A stretch of 64,000 bases of DNA from Melanocharis versteri (Eukaryota; Chordata; Aves; Passeriformes; Melanocharitidae). Location of the stretch: positions 124,001 through 188,000 of the forward strand of contig VZTG01010313.1 in NCBI GenBank assembly GCA_013397845.1. Reading direction: 5' to 3'. Below, piece by piece: positions 49,781-62,984 of this stretch. Below the pieces are notes generated by a model. The model was not told where the DNA came from. It saw only the letters and a program-made list of their open reading frames with translations, and did not search any database. How positions within the stretch are numbered: position 1 is the stretch's first letter; each line of letters opens with the position of its first letter. Both the position numbers and the translations under genes were made by a program.

Positions 49781-52700
49781 AGGCTCTGTAGATAGGGACA
49801 GGCACCATGGCTGCCTATTGAAGTTAAATGGCAGGAGAGAAAGGTTCCCTGCGGCACTTAGCACTGGGTGGCCACAGTTACGGTTTCTAAGCTTCACGTG
49901 TTAGCTGAATTCTTGAATTTACAGTGGCTGAACAAACACCCAAGTCAGAATATCCAGGAGTTCACCTATCAGGTGCAGAGGGCAAAGTCTTAGAAACAGC
50001 ACAGACAGTCCTCATGTTGCAGTATTTTCCATATCCTGTACTAATTTTATTATTATTTTATGAAAGGTAATACAGAGGTTTCCACAAGCCTGATTCATGA
50101 CTCAGGATGTGTTAGGTACATTAGAAATTGGTAGTTTTTGTCTTCAGGGTAGTCAAAATATATGACAGGAATCTACAGAAGAAAATAAACACAAGAGACA
50201 GTGAGAGACAAATAATGTAGGCATACAACATTTACATTGTAGGTTTAGTTACTTGTAGATATGGGACACGTCATCTAAGACACCATTTTAGTCTTTCAGT
50301 GTTCTGCATCTTTTACAATGGAAGGTTGGAAGATATATCTTCTTCAAAGAAAAGTCACAGTAAAAACGATATTTTTCCTTCCTGGAAACTGAAATGGCTT
50401 CAACACAAAGACAAGTCATTAGTTAGCATTCAGTGATTCCTACCTTATTCAAATACTCTCTTTCTACCTTACTCACATGAAGAAGCTACACAATACACAG
50501 AGGTAGTTGTTTAAAAGGCTTCAGATGAGACAAGAGGAATAAGAAATAGGAATAATGGTAAAAGTCCTTAGCAGAATGTAGGGATGGACAAAAGTGCATG
50601 TTGAAAAAAAAAAGAGTCATAAAATGAAAAGTAGTCTTGGAAAGGGGACCTTGAAGATGATACTAACGAAGATAGGACACTTTGGAGGTAATTTGGAGTA
50701 GCAGAGGGAATTTTATATCTGGTGAATACAATTCATAGTCTTTTTAAGGACCTGCATAATAATTTGATGGTGAGAGAGGAACATTTCTTCTCACTATGCG
50801 GTCATTCAAACCATGCTAACATACTGGCACCCTGTGCATGTTATGGGATTGCTTCTTAGTGAATACTGAATAATTACTCTTACCACTGGAGAGATTAATA
50901 GAATGAAAATTAAGCTTCTCTAAACTCAATCTTGATTATTAGGGCTCTGAGTGTGTTGCAGGGAATGCATTGCTCAAGTGTTCAAAAAAGTGCACAGTAT
51001 GTACTGTGTTATCAGTATTTTAAAAGTTAAGAGTTTGACAGGAATTTCAGCATTAAATGTAATCCCATATGAAACACTCTCCAGGAGCTAATCTATTGCC
51101 ATTTCCTGTTTATACAACTAGATCAACCATACTGAATTAATAAAAATGCATGGCAAATCTTGATGCACTTAGCAAAGCATATACCACTGACACATCCTTG
51201 AAAAGCCTACTGGTTTATACAACACATTTCTTTTGTCCACTGCCTAGGCTTTTGAAAAGTGTCTTGTTTTGGTACTGAGCTCAGGCACAGAGTTACATGA
51301 AGGAGGATGTACCTCTCTCATGCCCAGATTAGGTCCTGGGACAGTACTGTTGCCTCTGCACGCAGCACAGACTGGACTTTTTACCCTGGTAGATCTGGGG
51401 TACCTCTGTGGAGAGCCAAGGATCTGGAAACACTGAGCAGAGACACATCCATTTGGTGCTTTCCCCTTCAGTGTCAGAACTTCTGAGCATCATACTGGCC
51501 AGTATGTACCTGCTTCTGCATCTCTTCACACCGTGAGAGGGAACCGTGGCTTCCTGTGCAGTCCTGAGTGAAGACAGAGCCAGCACAGAACAAGTGGTGA
51601 TCCCCAGCCCCTCTTGGAGCAAGAACCACACTGCGTATTCAGCAGGAGTCTGACCTCCAGTTTTTGGGAGATTTCCATGCTTTATCTTCACAGCACATGC
51701 TTTTCCTATTGGGGTGATATTTTCTGACGACTGTTTCTCCATCCAAACAAACAGATAACTTAAGGACCTGGTCCCAGCCAGGCACGATGCAGGGGCATTT
51801 TAGATATGGATTGTATGAGCTCTCAGCTTGCTCAGCATAAGCTTATGAGCTCTTGTGTCAGCACTGGCCAAGTTACATTTATACTGGATCTGTGGTTGAC
51901 TACTAGCACTTATGTTTCCTACTTTTTCCATTACCTATGGTATCCTGGACCTCTTTCAGTTCAGATAATGGAGTGTTAATAAAGGTCCTTTTGATGTAAT
52001 TTGCATTAAAAAGGAGACAAACGTTTTAAAAGGAAAAGGCATATTTTTCCTTCATGCATTCATGAAACAGAGAAAGGGGTAAGACCCATACTAAAAAATA
52101 ATAACGAAGAATAGAAAAAGAATAGCCATGGAAAAACAAATTCTGAAGTCATTTGGGAGGAAGAGAGACTAGAGCAGAAATATCCTGTTGTGACTGTTCC
52201 ATGGCACCATGCAACTGGAAAAAAGGGTTCTTTTAGTTAACATTTATTGTTAATACTCAGTTGCCCAGTGTTTAACCAATTCTTTCAAGAAAGTTTTGCA
52301 ATGAAAATTCTCTTCTTTTTTGGTGGTTCTTTTTGTTTGTTTTAATTTGAAAGGGCAAACCTCTAAAGAAGTACATGAAGAACTAGTAACTGAACTTATA
52401 GGATGACACGTGTCACTGGGTGCAGTGCCATTGTGACTGTTCTGGGAACTTATGTGATAATGTATTTGTTTCAGATAAAGACCAGCATGTGTCCATGATT
52501 TTCTCACAAGTGTCCTCATCAGATTTATTTCTAAAAATTTATTAATACATTTTAAATCTTAATTAGTAACGAAAAGGTGGTACTACAATTGCTTTATTTT
52601 CATGTTACAATTACAGAACAAATTAGCCTGTTAATTGCAAGTGAAAAAAGAAAGGGAAATTTTCAGTCTTGGAAGTTTTGACTGACATGTTTTTGGTTTT

Positions 52701-54891
52701 GAAAGATGGGGAGCTGCTATCAGACACAAAGTGCTGGAGATAAAGGGACCCTGCACAACTATGTAGACACCTGGTTTTCAGAAAGGTTTTTTGTATTTGT
52801 TGAAAATTTTAGTCATCTGTCAGTTAAGTAACAAGGATTAGAGCTTTATTTTGGTTTCATTCCAGGAAAAAAAGCAAAGATTTTTAAGCTCAGAAGCATG
52901 CCAAGTTTTCTTTAAAGTAGCCGTTGGTACAAAATGAGAAGTAATAATCAGAAGTTCCTACTTGGCAACACAAACTTATTTTCATTTTAACTAGAAATCG
53001 TTGAAACAGCAAACGCTTATATGCAAACTGGTATTTGTACACATTGCAAAGTCTTTGGAAAGACTATATATAGGAAGAATATAAGCAAGTATGAAAGCAA
53101 GGTATTCACAAAGCTGGTACTCTCATGAACATACATCATTTCTTTTACCTATTGAAACCAGAATGGCTTGGTAAGAAATTTACTGACTGATTGTTTTCTG
53201 AGAATTCATGGGATTCTTGCAAAGTACAACTTGCTTTCTTTAAAATTTTTCTCTCTTTTTTTTTTTTAATATCTGATTAAAGCTAACATTATGGATGAGA
53301 GATTTCAGTCATCCCTACTAGCCCACCTCTTTTCTTGTTATTCCGTCTGTCATTGCCAATCTTTGGAGCATTAGAACTGAAAGTAGATTAGGGCATCTTT
53401 CAGAGTTACCAGCAGAGGTAAACCCTCTAGATCTTTGTAGTCCTTCAAATGGCTTTTCAAATGGCTCACAGTGATGCTGTGCTTTCTGTCTGCAGCTCAT
53501 CTTTTGTCTGCCAGCACAATGTAGGTTTCTGGATTACAGCAGCTGCTTGAGTGCTGCAGGAATCAGAAGCCCATCTGTCCTGAGGAAAGGGTGAAATGTT
53601 GTCATTGTGATTATAAACACAGTTTTGAACAATTACATGAAATGATATGGGAATGGATAATGGTGATAATATGGTAAAGGCCCACAAACATAGAGGGTTT
53701 TGCTGGTGATGCCATACATGATTCCCATTTCTCTTGATTGTATGAAACTTGGTTAAAATTTCCAGGTAAGTGTAAGTTCTGACTCCAGTTCTCTCTCCCT
53801 TCTCAACATAGCCTATGCATGCAGTCCTGCCAGGGGCTGTCTATAGCTCACGGCATACTGAATAAGTGCAAGAGCAATTTTGTTTTTTGGATGACTTGTG
53901 TTACAATCCTCCAGTTTCTGATCTGGGGCTGCCGCACTGGAAATCTCTGCTCCTTATATTGCCCTTAATCATCACATAAACAGAGGGCAGGTAGTGGAGA
54001 AGGCAGAGATTGGAAGGCTCTAATACTGGTCACATAAAATATGGAAAAAAATCAGGTATGAACCATGTAATTTTCCTTGAAAGCAGTGTCTGGCAGTGAG
54101 ATCACAAAAAGTCGGGCTTTTTCTACCCTAACAAGGATTAGCAGCATTTTGTTCTGTTTGTTCTGTTCCTTATCTATCATGATGATTGTTTCTTCATGAT
54201 TGTATTTTTTTAAATCCTGTGAAGGGTTGAATGTTGTCCCAGTTCTTATGACTGTGTTTATTACTGTCAGCCACAATATTTTTAGAGAATGTATAATCAC
54301 ATTGGAGTTATTTCTGCATTCAGTGGCTTTTTTGGTTTCAATACTTTTGTTTTGCACCTTGCAGAGGCTGTTTTCCAACTCTCTGAACATCCCTGCATTT
54401 GATGGCACTCCATTTAGATAACTGCATAATCATTCCACATCTCCCCGTGATGGCAAGTCTCCGGAAATTCTGAGTTAGGTCTGCCTGCAGGATTAACACA
54501 TGAAAAAGCTGGCAGTCTTTTTGGGAGTGCCTGGAAACAGAAAAACATCTACCATCCACCTCCTGAACGTTGCCTAGCACCTTGTCCTTTTGGAGATAGA
54601 AGAGAATGCTAAACCCCGAGTAAGATTCTACATCAATTTGCATCAGTGCAGCTCTACCGGGGTGACTCATTTCCATTTCTATAACTGATGATGATCCAGT
54701 TAGATATGATGGCCCAGGTTCTTGTTTCAGTCAAGGGCTATTACATGGCAGAATGGGGCAAAGCATCCCGGACATAATTAAGAATAACTTCCTAGCTCCC
54801 AAAGAATTGTCTGCAGCCAATGCTGGGAGACTGTGTAAAAGTCCCTTACAGCATTTGCCATGCTGTTTCTCATGCTCCAAAAATCAGATAG

Positions 54892-54904
54892 TTTTTTTTT
54901 TTTT
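54892..54904. repeat. Poly-T run (13)
   Basis: Uninterrupted T run followed by ACCTTC. Confidence 0.9.
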
Positions 54905-56188
54905 ACCTTCAAAGAAGTGGAAAAGAACTTAAAAGTTTGCTCAATACTGTACTGATTTTGTGTGCATATGTGTAATGTGAATTATCTTTAATAATTGCAG
55001 ACAAATAGGGAATGTCTACAGTACATTAACCATCAATAAATGAGACGTGACAGTGGATATATTGTTGGCTGCTCCACACATTTCTGAACAACATTGCTAT
55101 AGTTACGACTGGAAACATTTAGGACAAAAGGGCAAGCACTTTTGGTGGGAAAGCATCTCTAGAATTTTATTTGCTCTTTAAATTGTCTTTTGAATAACTT
55201 TGTAGATCACTACTTTTAGTGTAGGTTAGTCATTATTTAATTAGAAGATAAAGACAAAGAAGAATCCTGTTTATAACTCTTAATCTGCTGAAGTCATTAT
55301 CTAGCTAACAGTCCTGAGAGAATATTCAACATATTGAACTGATTTGTGCATGCTTCATTAGCTCTTTATATCTTAACTGCATATAATCATTCCCAGCTCT
55401 GTCATGGTTATCATGGTGGGATTTCCACTGAAGTCGATGAACTCTGAGTGTAAATTGACTGCAAAAGAGTGACTGGGACAAATTCTCTTGTTATCTGAAA
55501 CCTTTGAAATGCCACTGTCTTGAGTGGAATTGCTGGAGACATGACTGAATTTGGTTTAATTTTCTGGTATTTATTCAAGTTAGTGCCTCGAAGACCTGGA
55601 TTTCTCTCATTTAATTTTAATATTTTGAGCTGAACTTGACAAATACTGATAAAAATACTGCCTTTAGGGTTTGACTGAGAAATCTTTTCGTGACTTGAAA
55701 GATGTCTGTTAGCATCAGCACGCCCTCAACGGAGTTTTTAGTGGCCATAGAGGAAAGATAATTGAAAACATCAGTCAGCTAATAGGGTGCTTGAGAAATG
55801 GTAATTTTTTCATAGATTTTAAAAAATACAGCTAGAAGTTTATTACATTCAGATTTGTGCAAAATACAGCCATTTAAAATACAGATGAAATGAAATAATG
55901 TAATTTTGTTTCGTTCAACATTCAGGCCACATTTTCTGACCTGTTCTCTATAGGAAAAAAGGAAAATAAGAGAAGGAAGGAGAGACCTAGAGCAATCGAG
56001 AGGATGGCCAAGCAATCAAGAACATGCCAGCCCACGCTGAATATGGGCATGTGCACTTCCACCTCAGATATAAGAAGACCCTTTAATTTCCCTCTAAAGA
56101 AGGTTCAATGGTTATTCAAGAAGGACTATGGATCACCTTGTGGTATGCACAGTTTTTCAGGTGATTTTGATGAGAAAACAATCCTCTC

Positions 56189-56204
56189 TTTTTTTTTTTT
56201 TTTT
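56189..56204. repeat. Poly-T run (16)
   Basis: Uninterrupted T run followed by AACTAG, about 65 bp before a TG microsatellite. Confidence 0.9.
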
Positions 56205-56267
56205 AACTAGATCTGTAAAAATATTAGAAACTATGGTAATTCAAGAGGAAGTGAATTTTGCAGATTT

Positions 56268-56291
56268 TTGTGTGTGTCTGTGTGTGTGTAT
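56268..56291. repeat. (TG)n microsatellite, interrupted
   Basis: Two blocks of TG units separated by a single TC. Confidence 0.9.
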
Positions 56292-57427
56292 GTCCCCCTC
56301 ACATTTACTTCTTCTCATGCATAGAAGAATCTATGCTTTTTGACTTCCAAAGATATTCACTGCGGAGTTAATTTCAACTCCACTGTGATTTTACATCTTT
56401 TCTACACACAACTTTTGCTCACCGGACTTCGGTGATGCTGTAATTTCAGTACTATTGACCCAGCCTGGAACAGTGATGAGAGAATGCCACATTCACTCAG
56501 TTCATTGTCTTTCAAGCAGGATGCTGGCTAACTTATTTGCATACTAATAATTCTGCCATCCTTTTCCACCGATCTTCCTTTTTGTGCTCGGAAGACCTGT
56601 CAAATTCCACCCCAATTCATCATTTGGAGAGATCTGTAGAGGCTTTCAGGTGAGTTAAGTCACCTGCCATGGTCCCTGAATTCCCAGCCATATCTGAGCA
56701 GGAGCACAGTACCAGGGAGGACCAACTGCTTAAAAAAGGCTTTGCAAAATGTCAGTAGTCAGAGAAAAATAAAGATTTTCTCAGCATCAACACATCTTTT
56801 TGTAGGCTCCTATTGCCATAAAAGGTCCCCAGCTTGTTCTAATTATGCTGCATGTTTCTAGCTGCACAGAATGACTGTAGTTAGAGGCTGACAGTTCTGC
56901 ATCCTTTTTTAAGAGCAATGTTAAAATGCTATTCCTGCTTCCTGAAAGTAATGAACTGTACTGCAACCTTAGCAAAATTTGAAGAGTAAATGCACTCTAA
57001 ATTATTAATACTACTTCCTAAAATTCCACTGAGGTTTCCCACCCACAGGTTGACTTAGCCCAAACCCAGCTGGACCTGTGGTATGTGATGAGATCACAGC
57101 ATTAATTTCTTGGACTGTAGGTGCCAGTTAGGATCCTATCAGCATTGCAGTTGTGAATATATTTCTGAGGATTCATAATTTAGATTTTAAATATGCATCA
57201 ATCTGAAACTTGGCATAGGCGCAACATTTGGTTTTAAAGGCAAGAAAGGTCTTTAGGTAACCAGTTATTTTTCAAGTTTTGGGAATTTTTGCTGAAATCC
57301 ATGTTATAGTAGTAGAAAAGGCTGTCATTAAAATTGAAGTATTACAAGCTCTTTCTGTGGAAGATGTGGTGTGCTAATGATCAAGTCTAAAGAACAGAGT
57401 CCTTAAATAAAATGCAAAGGCACTCAC

Positions 57428-57538
57428 CTGGTTTTTGTATTTTCATGGTGTTTGCATGTTATGCCACATGAGGCGTTAATAACAAAACTTGCTGTACCAT
57501 ATCCAAGGTATATATTCCCATGACAGATTTTCCTTATC
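57428..57538 (-). CDS. Possible internal coding exon, cysteine-containing peptide, unrecognised
   Basis: Read on -, a moderate acceptor (CCCCTCATACTTCCACCTTAAG) is followed by 111 bp open in a single frame (one base, 36 codons, two bases) and an AACCAG|GTGAGT donor, which is near-consensus. The peptide reads IRKICHGNIYLGYGTASF, then VINASCGITCKHHENTKT. It has three cysteines and a possible N-glycosylation site (NAS), so a secreted or extracellular segment would fit, but I recognise no domain. The two trailing bases join in phase with the 49290-49368 candidate. The AAG-type acceptor is less common, which lowers confidence. Confidence 0.25.
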
Positions 57539-60517
57539 CTTAAGGTGGAAGTATGAGGGGCTCCACTATGCTCTGCTCTACTGAATGATGCAAAGAGGCC
57601 TAATGCTGTAATTCTGAGGTTCCTTTCCCTTTTCTGCTCTGACTCGAAACTGAGAAGAGAAAATCAAGTTCCTAGATGAGTCCTCTTTTAGCAGGTACTT
57701 CCATTTGAAATTGCAAATAAGCCACATAAAGTATTTAATTGAATTGAATTCCTACAACTAAGCTGTCATTGTTGCGACGTCCTCACACATAGGATTTGAA
57801 ATGTGTGCTGTGTACCCAGGCACAGTGAAGAAGGGGAGCACAAGATAACACGTGGAGTTTCTGATTCAAGACTAGGCAGTGCTGGTCTATTTCACGGCAG
57901 AAGGGATCCCTAAACTTATTGTTAAATCCTTGGTGGCTGCTGCATGTCAGAAGAGCTCTTTTCCCCTTACATTTGATCCAGCCATCAGCTGGATCTGCCC
58001 CACTGAGGGCAGCTTCTTTCTCCCTACTGTGAGAGTCTCCTTTATTGATTCAGGGTCACATGGAGATACAATGTGCTGACCAAAAATTTGAAACCTAACA
58101 CTATATCTGTGTTGCCCAGCAGGGTTCAAGTTATAAAACCCAGTGTGCATGCACTAATTAGCTGACTCTGTTAGGTCAGGTCAGGCCTGTTTAGAGTCTT
58201 GGAGGAAAAGACACAGATTTTGCCAACTGCTTCCTTGATCCAGACCTCTCTCTGTCACCCTTTCCCTCCCCTCCTTCTGACACCTGAGGTTAGCAGGCAT
58301 CTCACCTGCTCAGGGAAGCCAGGGTACCTGTGTTCTTCCAGCTTCAACCCAGTGAAGTTAAATACTTATTTACACTTGGAAATTAGATGGGATTAACTGA
58401 ATGGTGTGAAGTGAGTGTGCAATAGCTGCTTCAGAATAAATCCATGTGTGCCTAATCCTCATTTCTGCCAGATGAGGACATCCCTAGGCAGCTAAAGCAG
58501 TGAGCTCTCTTGCCACGTTCCCTCTGTGCCACCTCTCTGGAGCAGAATTGCAATAGTCCACACTGATCAGCTTCTGCCAAGCTGAACATTTCCTACTTGT
58601 TCATCCTATTTGTTTTTTTTCTCCTAGCCAATTTCTTATCTATAAGCATACTTTGCCTTGTACTGCATGATCTCTTAATTTCCTCTAGAGCCTCTTGGGA
58701 GGGACTTGGTCAAAGGCTATTAAAAAATTAAAAGAGTTACATCATCCTGCTCTCTTATCTGCTCTTATTTTAACATACCCAAAGTATTTTACTGTATTGG
58801 GAGAAGGAGCTGGGGTAATAAAATGGAATTGGCAGAACCACTGAACCCCTTTAGAGCTTTACCTTTAGTAATACTTATTTAATGCCACTTTTTGCATTTA
58901 GTTAATTAATGATAGAAGAATTTATTTATATCTTTCCTAGTTTTGTGCTGGTGGCAATCTTGTTTTGACATTTTCCTTAAATGGGTCAAAAATTACTTGA
59001 ACAGGGTGACTGCTAGAATGAAAAAAGGATAGCTTTTTAAAAGTAAACATCAAGAACATTTTTATTTTTTCCTAGCAGAATTTAATGACACCTTTACAAC
59101 AAATTACACATTTTTCTATTCCGTTTTGTCTTACATTTTTCTTTTTTTCTTTTTCTGTCCTTTTTTTTTGTGTTAAAGCACTGTGGCTTTAATGAGGAAA
59201 AGATAATGGTTTACAATCAATGCCCATGGACCAGAGAGCTAATCTGAACTTAACTAAAAAGTCAATATTTAGCTATACCTTATCAGTGGAGAAATGTCAA
59301 GCACAAAGATAGACATGAACAAATTTCCAACTGATTTCTCTTTCATATGCCTCAGCATTCAAAGCTCCATGGAAGAGTTTCAACATCAGATAAGGCAAAA
59401 CTGCCGTTGGAAAAAAACCACATAACAAATGACAAACTTGTGGCTACAGAGACTCGAATTTATGAAATGAAAACACACGTCAAGAATTCATTCTAATCTC
59501 TTCTTGCACATTCCATTGGTCACCTTCCAGTCTGTGTGATGCAGCAGTTGATAGTTAAACACTGCAGGCAGTCTTTAAGAGATAGCGGCAGGAAATGTTT
59601 TCTCGCTGAGTGAAGTCATAATTTGCTGCCACCCAAAACAAAATTGACATAACTCATTTTGAATTCAAAAATTGCTAAGGATTTTAATACACATGTGAGC
59701 ACTGACTGGGTATTGTGCTGTTTTGCAAGAACAAATTTTGCAGCAAACAATTTAGTAATTAACAGTTGTTTGGTAACTTATGTATCAGCTCACAATGGAC
59801 ATAATTTCTACTGCAATTCATTTAACTGTCTTGATTTTTGTGAAGGAACAGCTCACGGAGTTACACCAGGAAAGAATTTAACCCTTGGCTAGAAATCAGG
59901 ACTGCTTTGTTTATTCCCATTGCCATTCACTTCATGGGTGATCTCTGAATTTTAAGACATGATGACCCACATCTCTCAAGCACGGTCATGGGGCTTCCCA
60001 GACTCGAGGGTAAAACACTGTTTTTAAGAATGGCCATAGGAATCCACTAGGTTTGTTTGAGTAATTCCAATATCTGTGTATACTGCTCTTTGTGGATGGG
60101 AGGGAAGGGAGTGGGTGAAAGGCGGCCTGTGGTGTGCAAAGCTACAGTTCTGCTGCTTCATGCTCTTCTTCAGAAGTCTCCTTGAGAAGAAAAGGCATGT
60201 TGGACTACAAAATGTTACTAAAAATGTTGGTAAGAATAAACCAAACAGGGAGTAAAAATAGCTGCATGATGAGCACTTACTAAAGCTTAAACACAACAGG
60301 AGCAAGATTGTGAGGGACTCCTCAAGATTGAAACAGTGATGGAAAAAAACCCAGAAAATAATAGCTATATTGAGATCCTCAGAGCTGGAGTTCGCTCATA
60401 CACCAAACATACACATTTTGTTTAGGATTGCACCGCTGTTCTGAATATTTTTGAAGGAGAAATGACATCACCAGACTTCCCAAGGTTCCTGGGTATTTCT
60501 AACTTTTAAAATTATGG

Positions 60518-60548
60518 AAATTTAAATTTAAATTTAAAATTTAAAAAA
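60518..60548. repeat. (AAATTT)n-like AT microsatellite
   Basis: Alternating AAA and TTT blocks followed by TTTAAAAAA. It is self-complementary and lies in a very AT-rich stretch that extends, with gaps, to about 61015. Confidence 0.85.
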
Positions 60549-62488
60549 TGTCTGCCATAATTAAAAAAATAACTGTTGCATTGCAAGTGTTTTGCATTCA
60601 ATGAACAATTAATATTCAGGATGAGATTAATATGGGGGAAAAAGACAATAAAGCATCTTGATAAAGTTTCCAGCAATGTTTGTAGAAGTACTCCACTAAT
60701 GAGTTAATTTTCTTCTAAAATGGAAAGCATTTGAGATTAGCAGTGTATGTATGTGCACTTTATCAAACAAACATCTCGGAGATGTAGACAGTTTATATAT
60801 TGCTGCTTCTCTACTGCATCTTCAAAGACATTTATACTTTGGTACCTACACATAGCACAGCCAAAAAATGAATTAACTTGTTGGACGAACAGGGGTTATA
60901 TTAAAATTAAATAATTTTAATGTAAATTAACACTGACATTTTCCTCAGAATGGAATATAAGATAAATATTTTATAAATTAATAAGAACATTATTAATAAA
61001 AACATAAGAACATCATTCATGTGACAAAGTTTTATGAGCACTAAATTACACCCTTTGCTGCTTGGGATCACTGTTATTTTACGTCCAGTTCATGAGGAGC
61101 CTGCAGAAAGATTGTTACACAGTTTGCACTGCAGTTTGCATGTACTTTCAGGATAATCAAAAATCCTTTTGGTTCTGAAGGGTATCTTTTCTTCTCAGGA
61201 AAAAAAATTACCTGCAAATGATGCTAATGTTTATTATCACACCTTGGTTCCATCGGGAATTTTGGAAAGTTTGGAATCCTGTGGCTTGGGCGTGGGAAGT
61301 AAGGTGCCACTCTCAGTGATGAGTGCAGGATGTCAGGAAAAAATAGGCAGAGAAGAAGAGGAAAACTTTTCTCCATATAAAGGAGCTCTTTTTCTGTACA
61401 GAGCTGCGTGAGAACAGAGAAGTGTCTGCACACATTCTCTGGGTCACGATCCAAGGAAAGGGTAACCCTGCTGATGCTATGGAGGGGTCTGGTATGGGCT
61501 GCTGACCCTGCCCAGTATCCCTACACTGTTCACTTCACTAAAAACCTACACCATCCTGTACATTTGGTAGTCAAAAGACCATGAGAAGGCAAGCTAAATT
61601 CAGAAACTAACAGGTTTTCCCAGCTGCCTGTAGAAATAGTGGAATTCTTTTATCTAGTGAGCAAATTGGGTGGCTGAGCTTCTTCTGTTGACCCTGGATG
61701 TCTCCCAGTGACTTCTTTCAGAGAAGGCTCCATCGCATTCATCAAGGGATGACAAGCTGTATCAAAGAGAGGGAAAGGTTGCTCAATAAAAAACGGGAAG
61801 AGACTCCAGCCCTCCATCTGGATTGGCTTTAGCTGCACTAGGGGAAACACAGCCAGAGTGGAGGAGTTTATCAGATATGTGTGTGCCTGATATATCTGTG
61901 GAGATTTCTTCTGTACACAGATGTCAATTAAGGAAGCTCAGATTTACAAATTATATATAGGTGAACTTAGTGCTTTTTCCCTAAGCTAAAAAGTTGGTCA
62001 TTTAATGTGAGCCAAAGACATAGAAAATTTTCTTTTGACAACTAGTTGCAGTCCTGGTACAGGAACATGTTTAACAGGTAGATTTAACATACTGCTTTGT
62101 TCCTTTACTAGCTCTTTCTAGCCCAAATCTGTTAAATCTGATCCAGATTGTTTTGCGGTTGAAGTGCAAATAAAAGAAGTGGAAAATACTATTTGTGGAT
62201 TTTTGCCTATTGAGAAATGCACAAATTAAAGTCAAATAAATAATATTTTGAAATTCTATATAATTTAAATGCAGTATTTCACTCATTTAGGACTTCAGTT
62301 TCTTTGTCTGCCTGGGTTTATTTTATAGAAAGGCATTCTGTTTTGATTTCCAGACACCAAGAAATGGAGAATCCTTCGTTTTTCTTGGCAGGTTTTTCCA
62401 AGGAGTAATCACCCATAGCTCTTATGATATGTTTCCTCTTCCTGGTTCTGTTTCAACCATTGGTCTTTGATCCACTTTTCTTTTGTAG

Positions 62489-62514
62489 GCTAAAGAGCAC
62501 ATTAGTAACATCTG
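62489..62514 (+). other. Possible 26-bp microexon signal pair
   Basis: CCACTTTTCTTTTGTAG and ATCTG|GTGAGTAC bracket 26 bp on + (codons LKSTLVTS or AKEHISNI). Both splice signals are excellent, but a 26-bp interval carries almost no coding information, so this is only a note. Confidence 0.15.
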
Positions 62515-62639
62515 GTGAGTACTTGGAGGATAGTGTCAGGTAACTCCTGCATCTTTCTTTTGACAAGCCGAAGAGATGAACTTCTTTAAAACATTCTCAA
62601 CAAGGTATTAATTTAAAGTCTGAAGTTATTTTTGTGGCT

Positions 62640-62880
62640 TCTCTTTGTAACATCTCCAAATTTCAACACCCTTTTTCTAATGTAGATACCAGAAATGAAC
62701 TTGATATTCCAGAACTGATCTTGCCAGAGCTGCCCATAAAGGCAGGATGTTTTTCTGCTCTCAGCTCTTCTTTTTTCTTTATCCAGGGCTCAAAGAGCCC
62801 TTTGGATGCCGCATTGTACAGACTCCTCATGTTTACCCTGTAATCAATCATAACTTACAAATATGTAGCCGCTGCCTCCC
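62640..62880 (-). mobile_element. Possible old CR1 fragment
   Basis: On +, TAGATACCAGAAATGAACTT, then GATATTCCAGAACTGATCTT, then GCCAGAGCTGCCCATAAAGG, and later TTTGGATGCCGCATTGTACA, GACTCCTCATGTTTACCCTG follow in order the reverse complement of the CR1 RT/3' region (CCAGAACTGGACACAGTATTCC, TCACCAGAGCTGAG, GCACACTGCTGGCTCATGTTCA). The alignment is gapped and low in identity, so this would be an old copy on the - strand. Confidence 0.4.
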
Positions 62881-62984
62881 AAAGGTCTCATCCCCTCCAA
62901 GTACAACCTCTGTTCTCTGTTTCCAGCTCTATGACTCCCTGACTGCTCAGAAAAAGCCTTGGATGCTGAAGAAGTGGTCTGGGG

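Larger units (their letters stand above)
49369..57427. other. No recognisable gene; AT-rich with poly-T and TG tracts
   Basis: A 137-codon ATG-initiated - frame (51329-51742) lies in a local GC-rich patch but shows no domain or splice context. A CCAG|GTAAGTG donor on + at 53766 has no convincing exon before it. T runs occur at 53256-53267, 54892-54904 and 56189-56204. Confidence 0.5.
57539..62639. other. No confident gene; AT-rich, some exon-like and enhancer-like strings
   Basis: On +, 61199-61298 has a superb acceptor (TATCTTTTCTTCTCAG) and a GGAA|GTAAGG donor and reads EKKLPANDANVYYHTLVPSG in one frame. The frame continues past the donor and nothing is recognised. 59380-59930 contains TAATTA-type, GATA-type and AP-1-like short motifs but no repeat, and is otherwise ordinary. 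T-rich tracts lie at 59134-59170. Confidence 0.4.

Noticed and set aside
51329..51742. 137-codon ATG-initiated - frame
   Set aside because: Local GC richness explains it. There is no domain and no promoter or splice context; single-exon genes this short need homology support.
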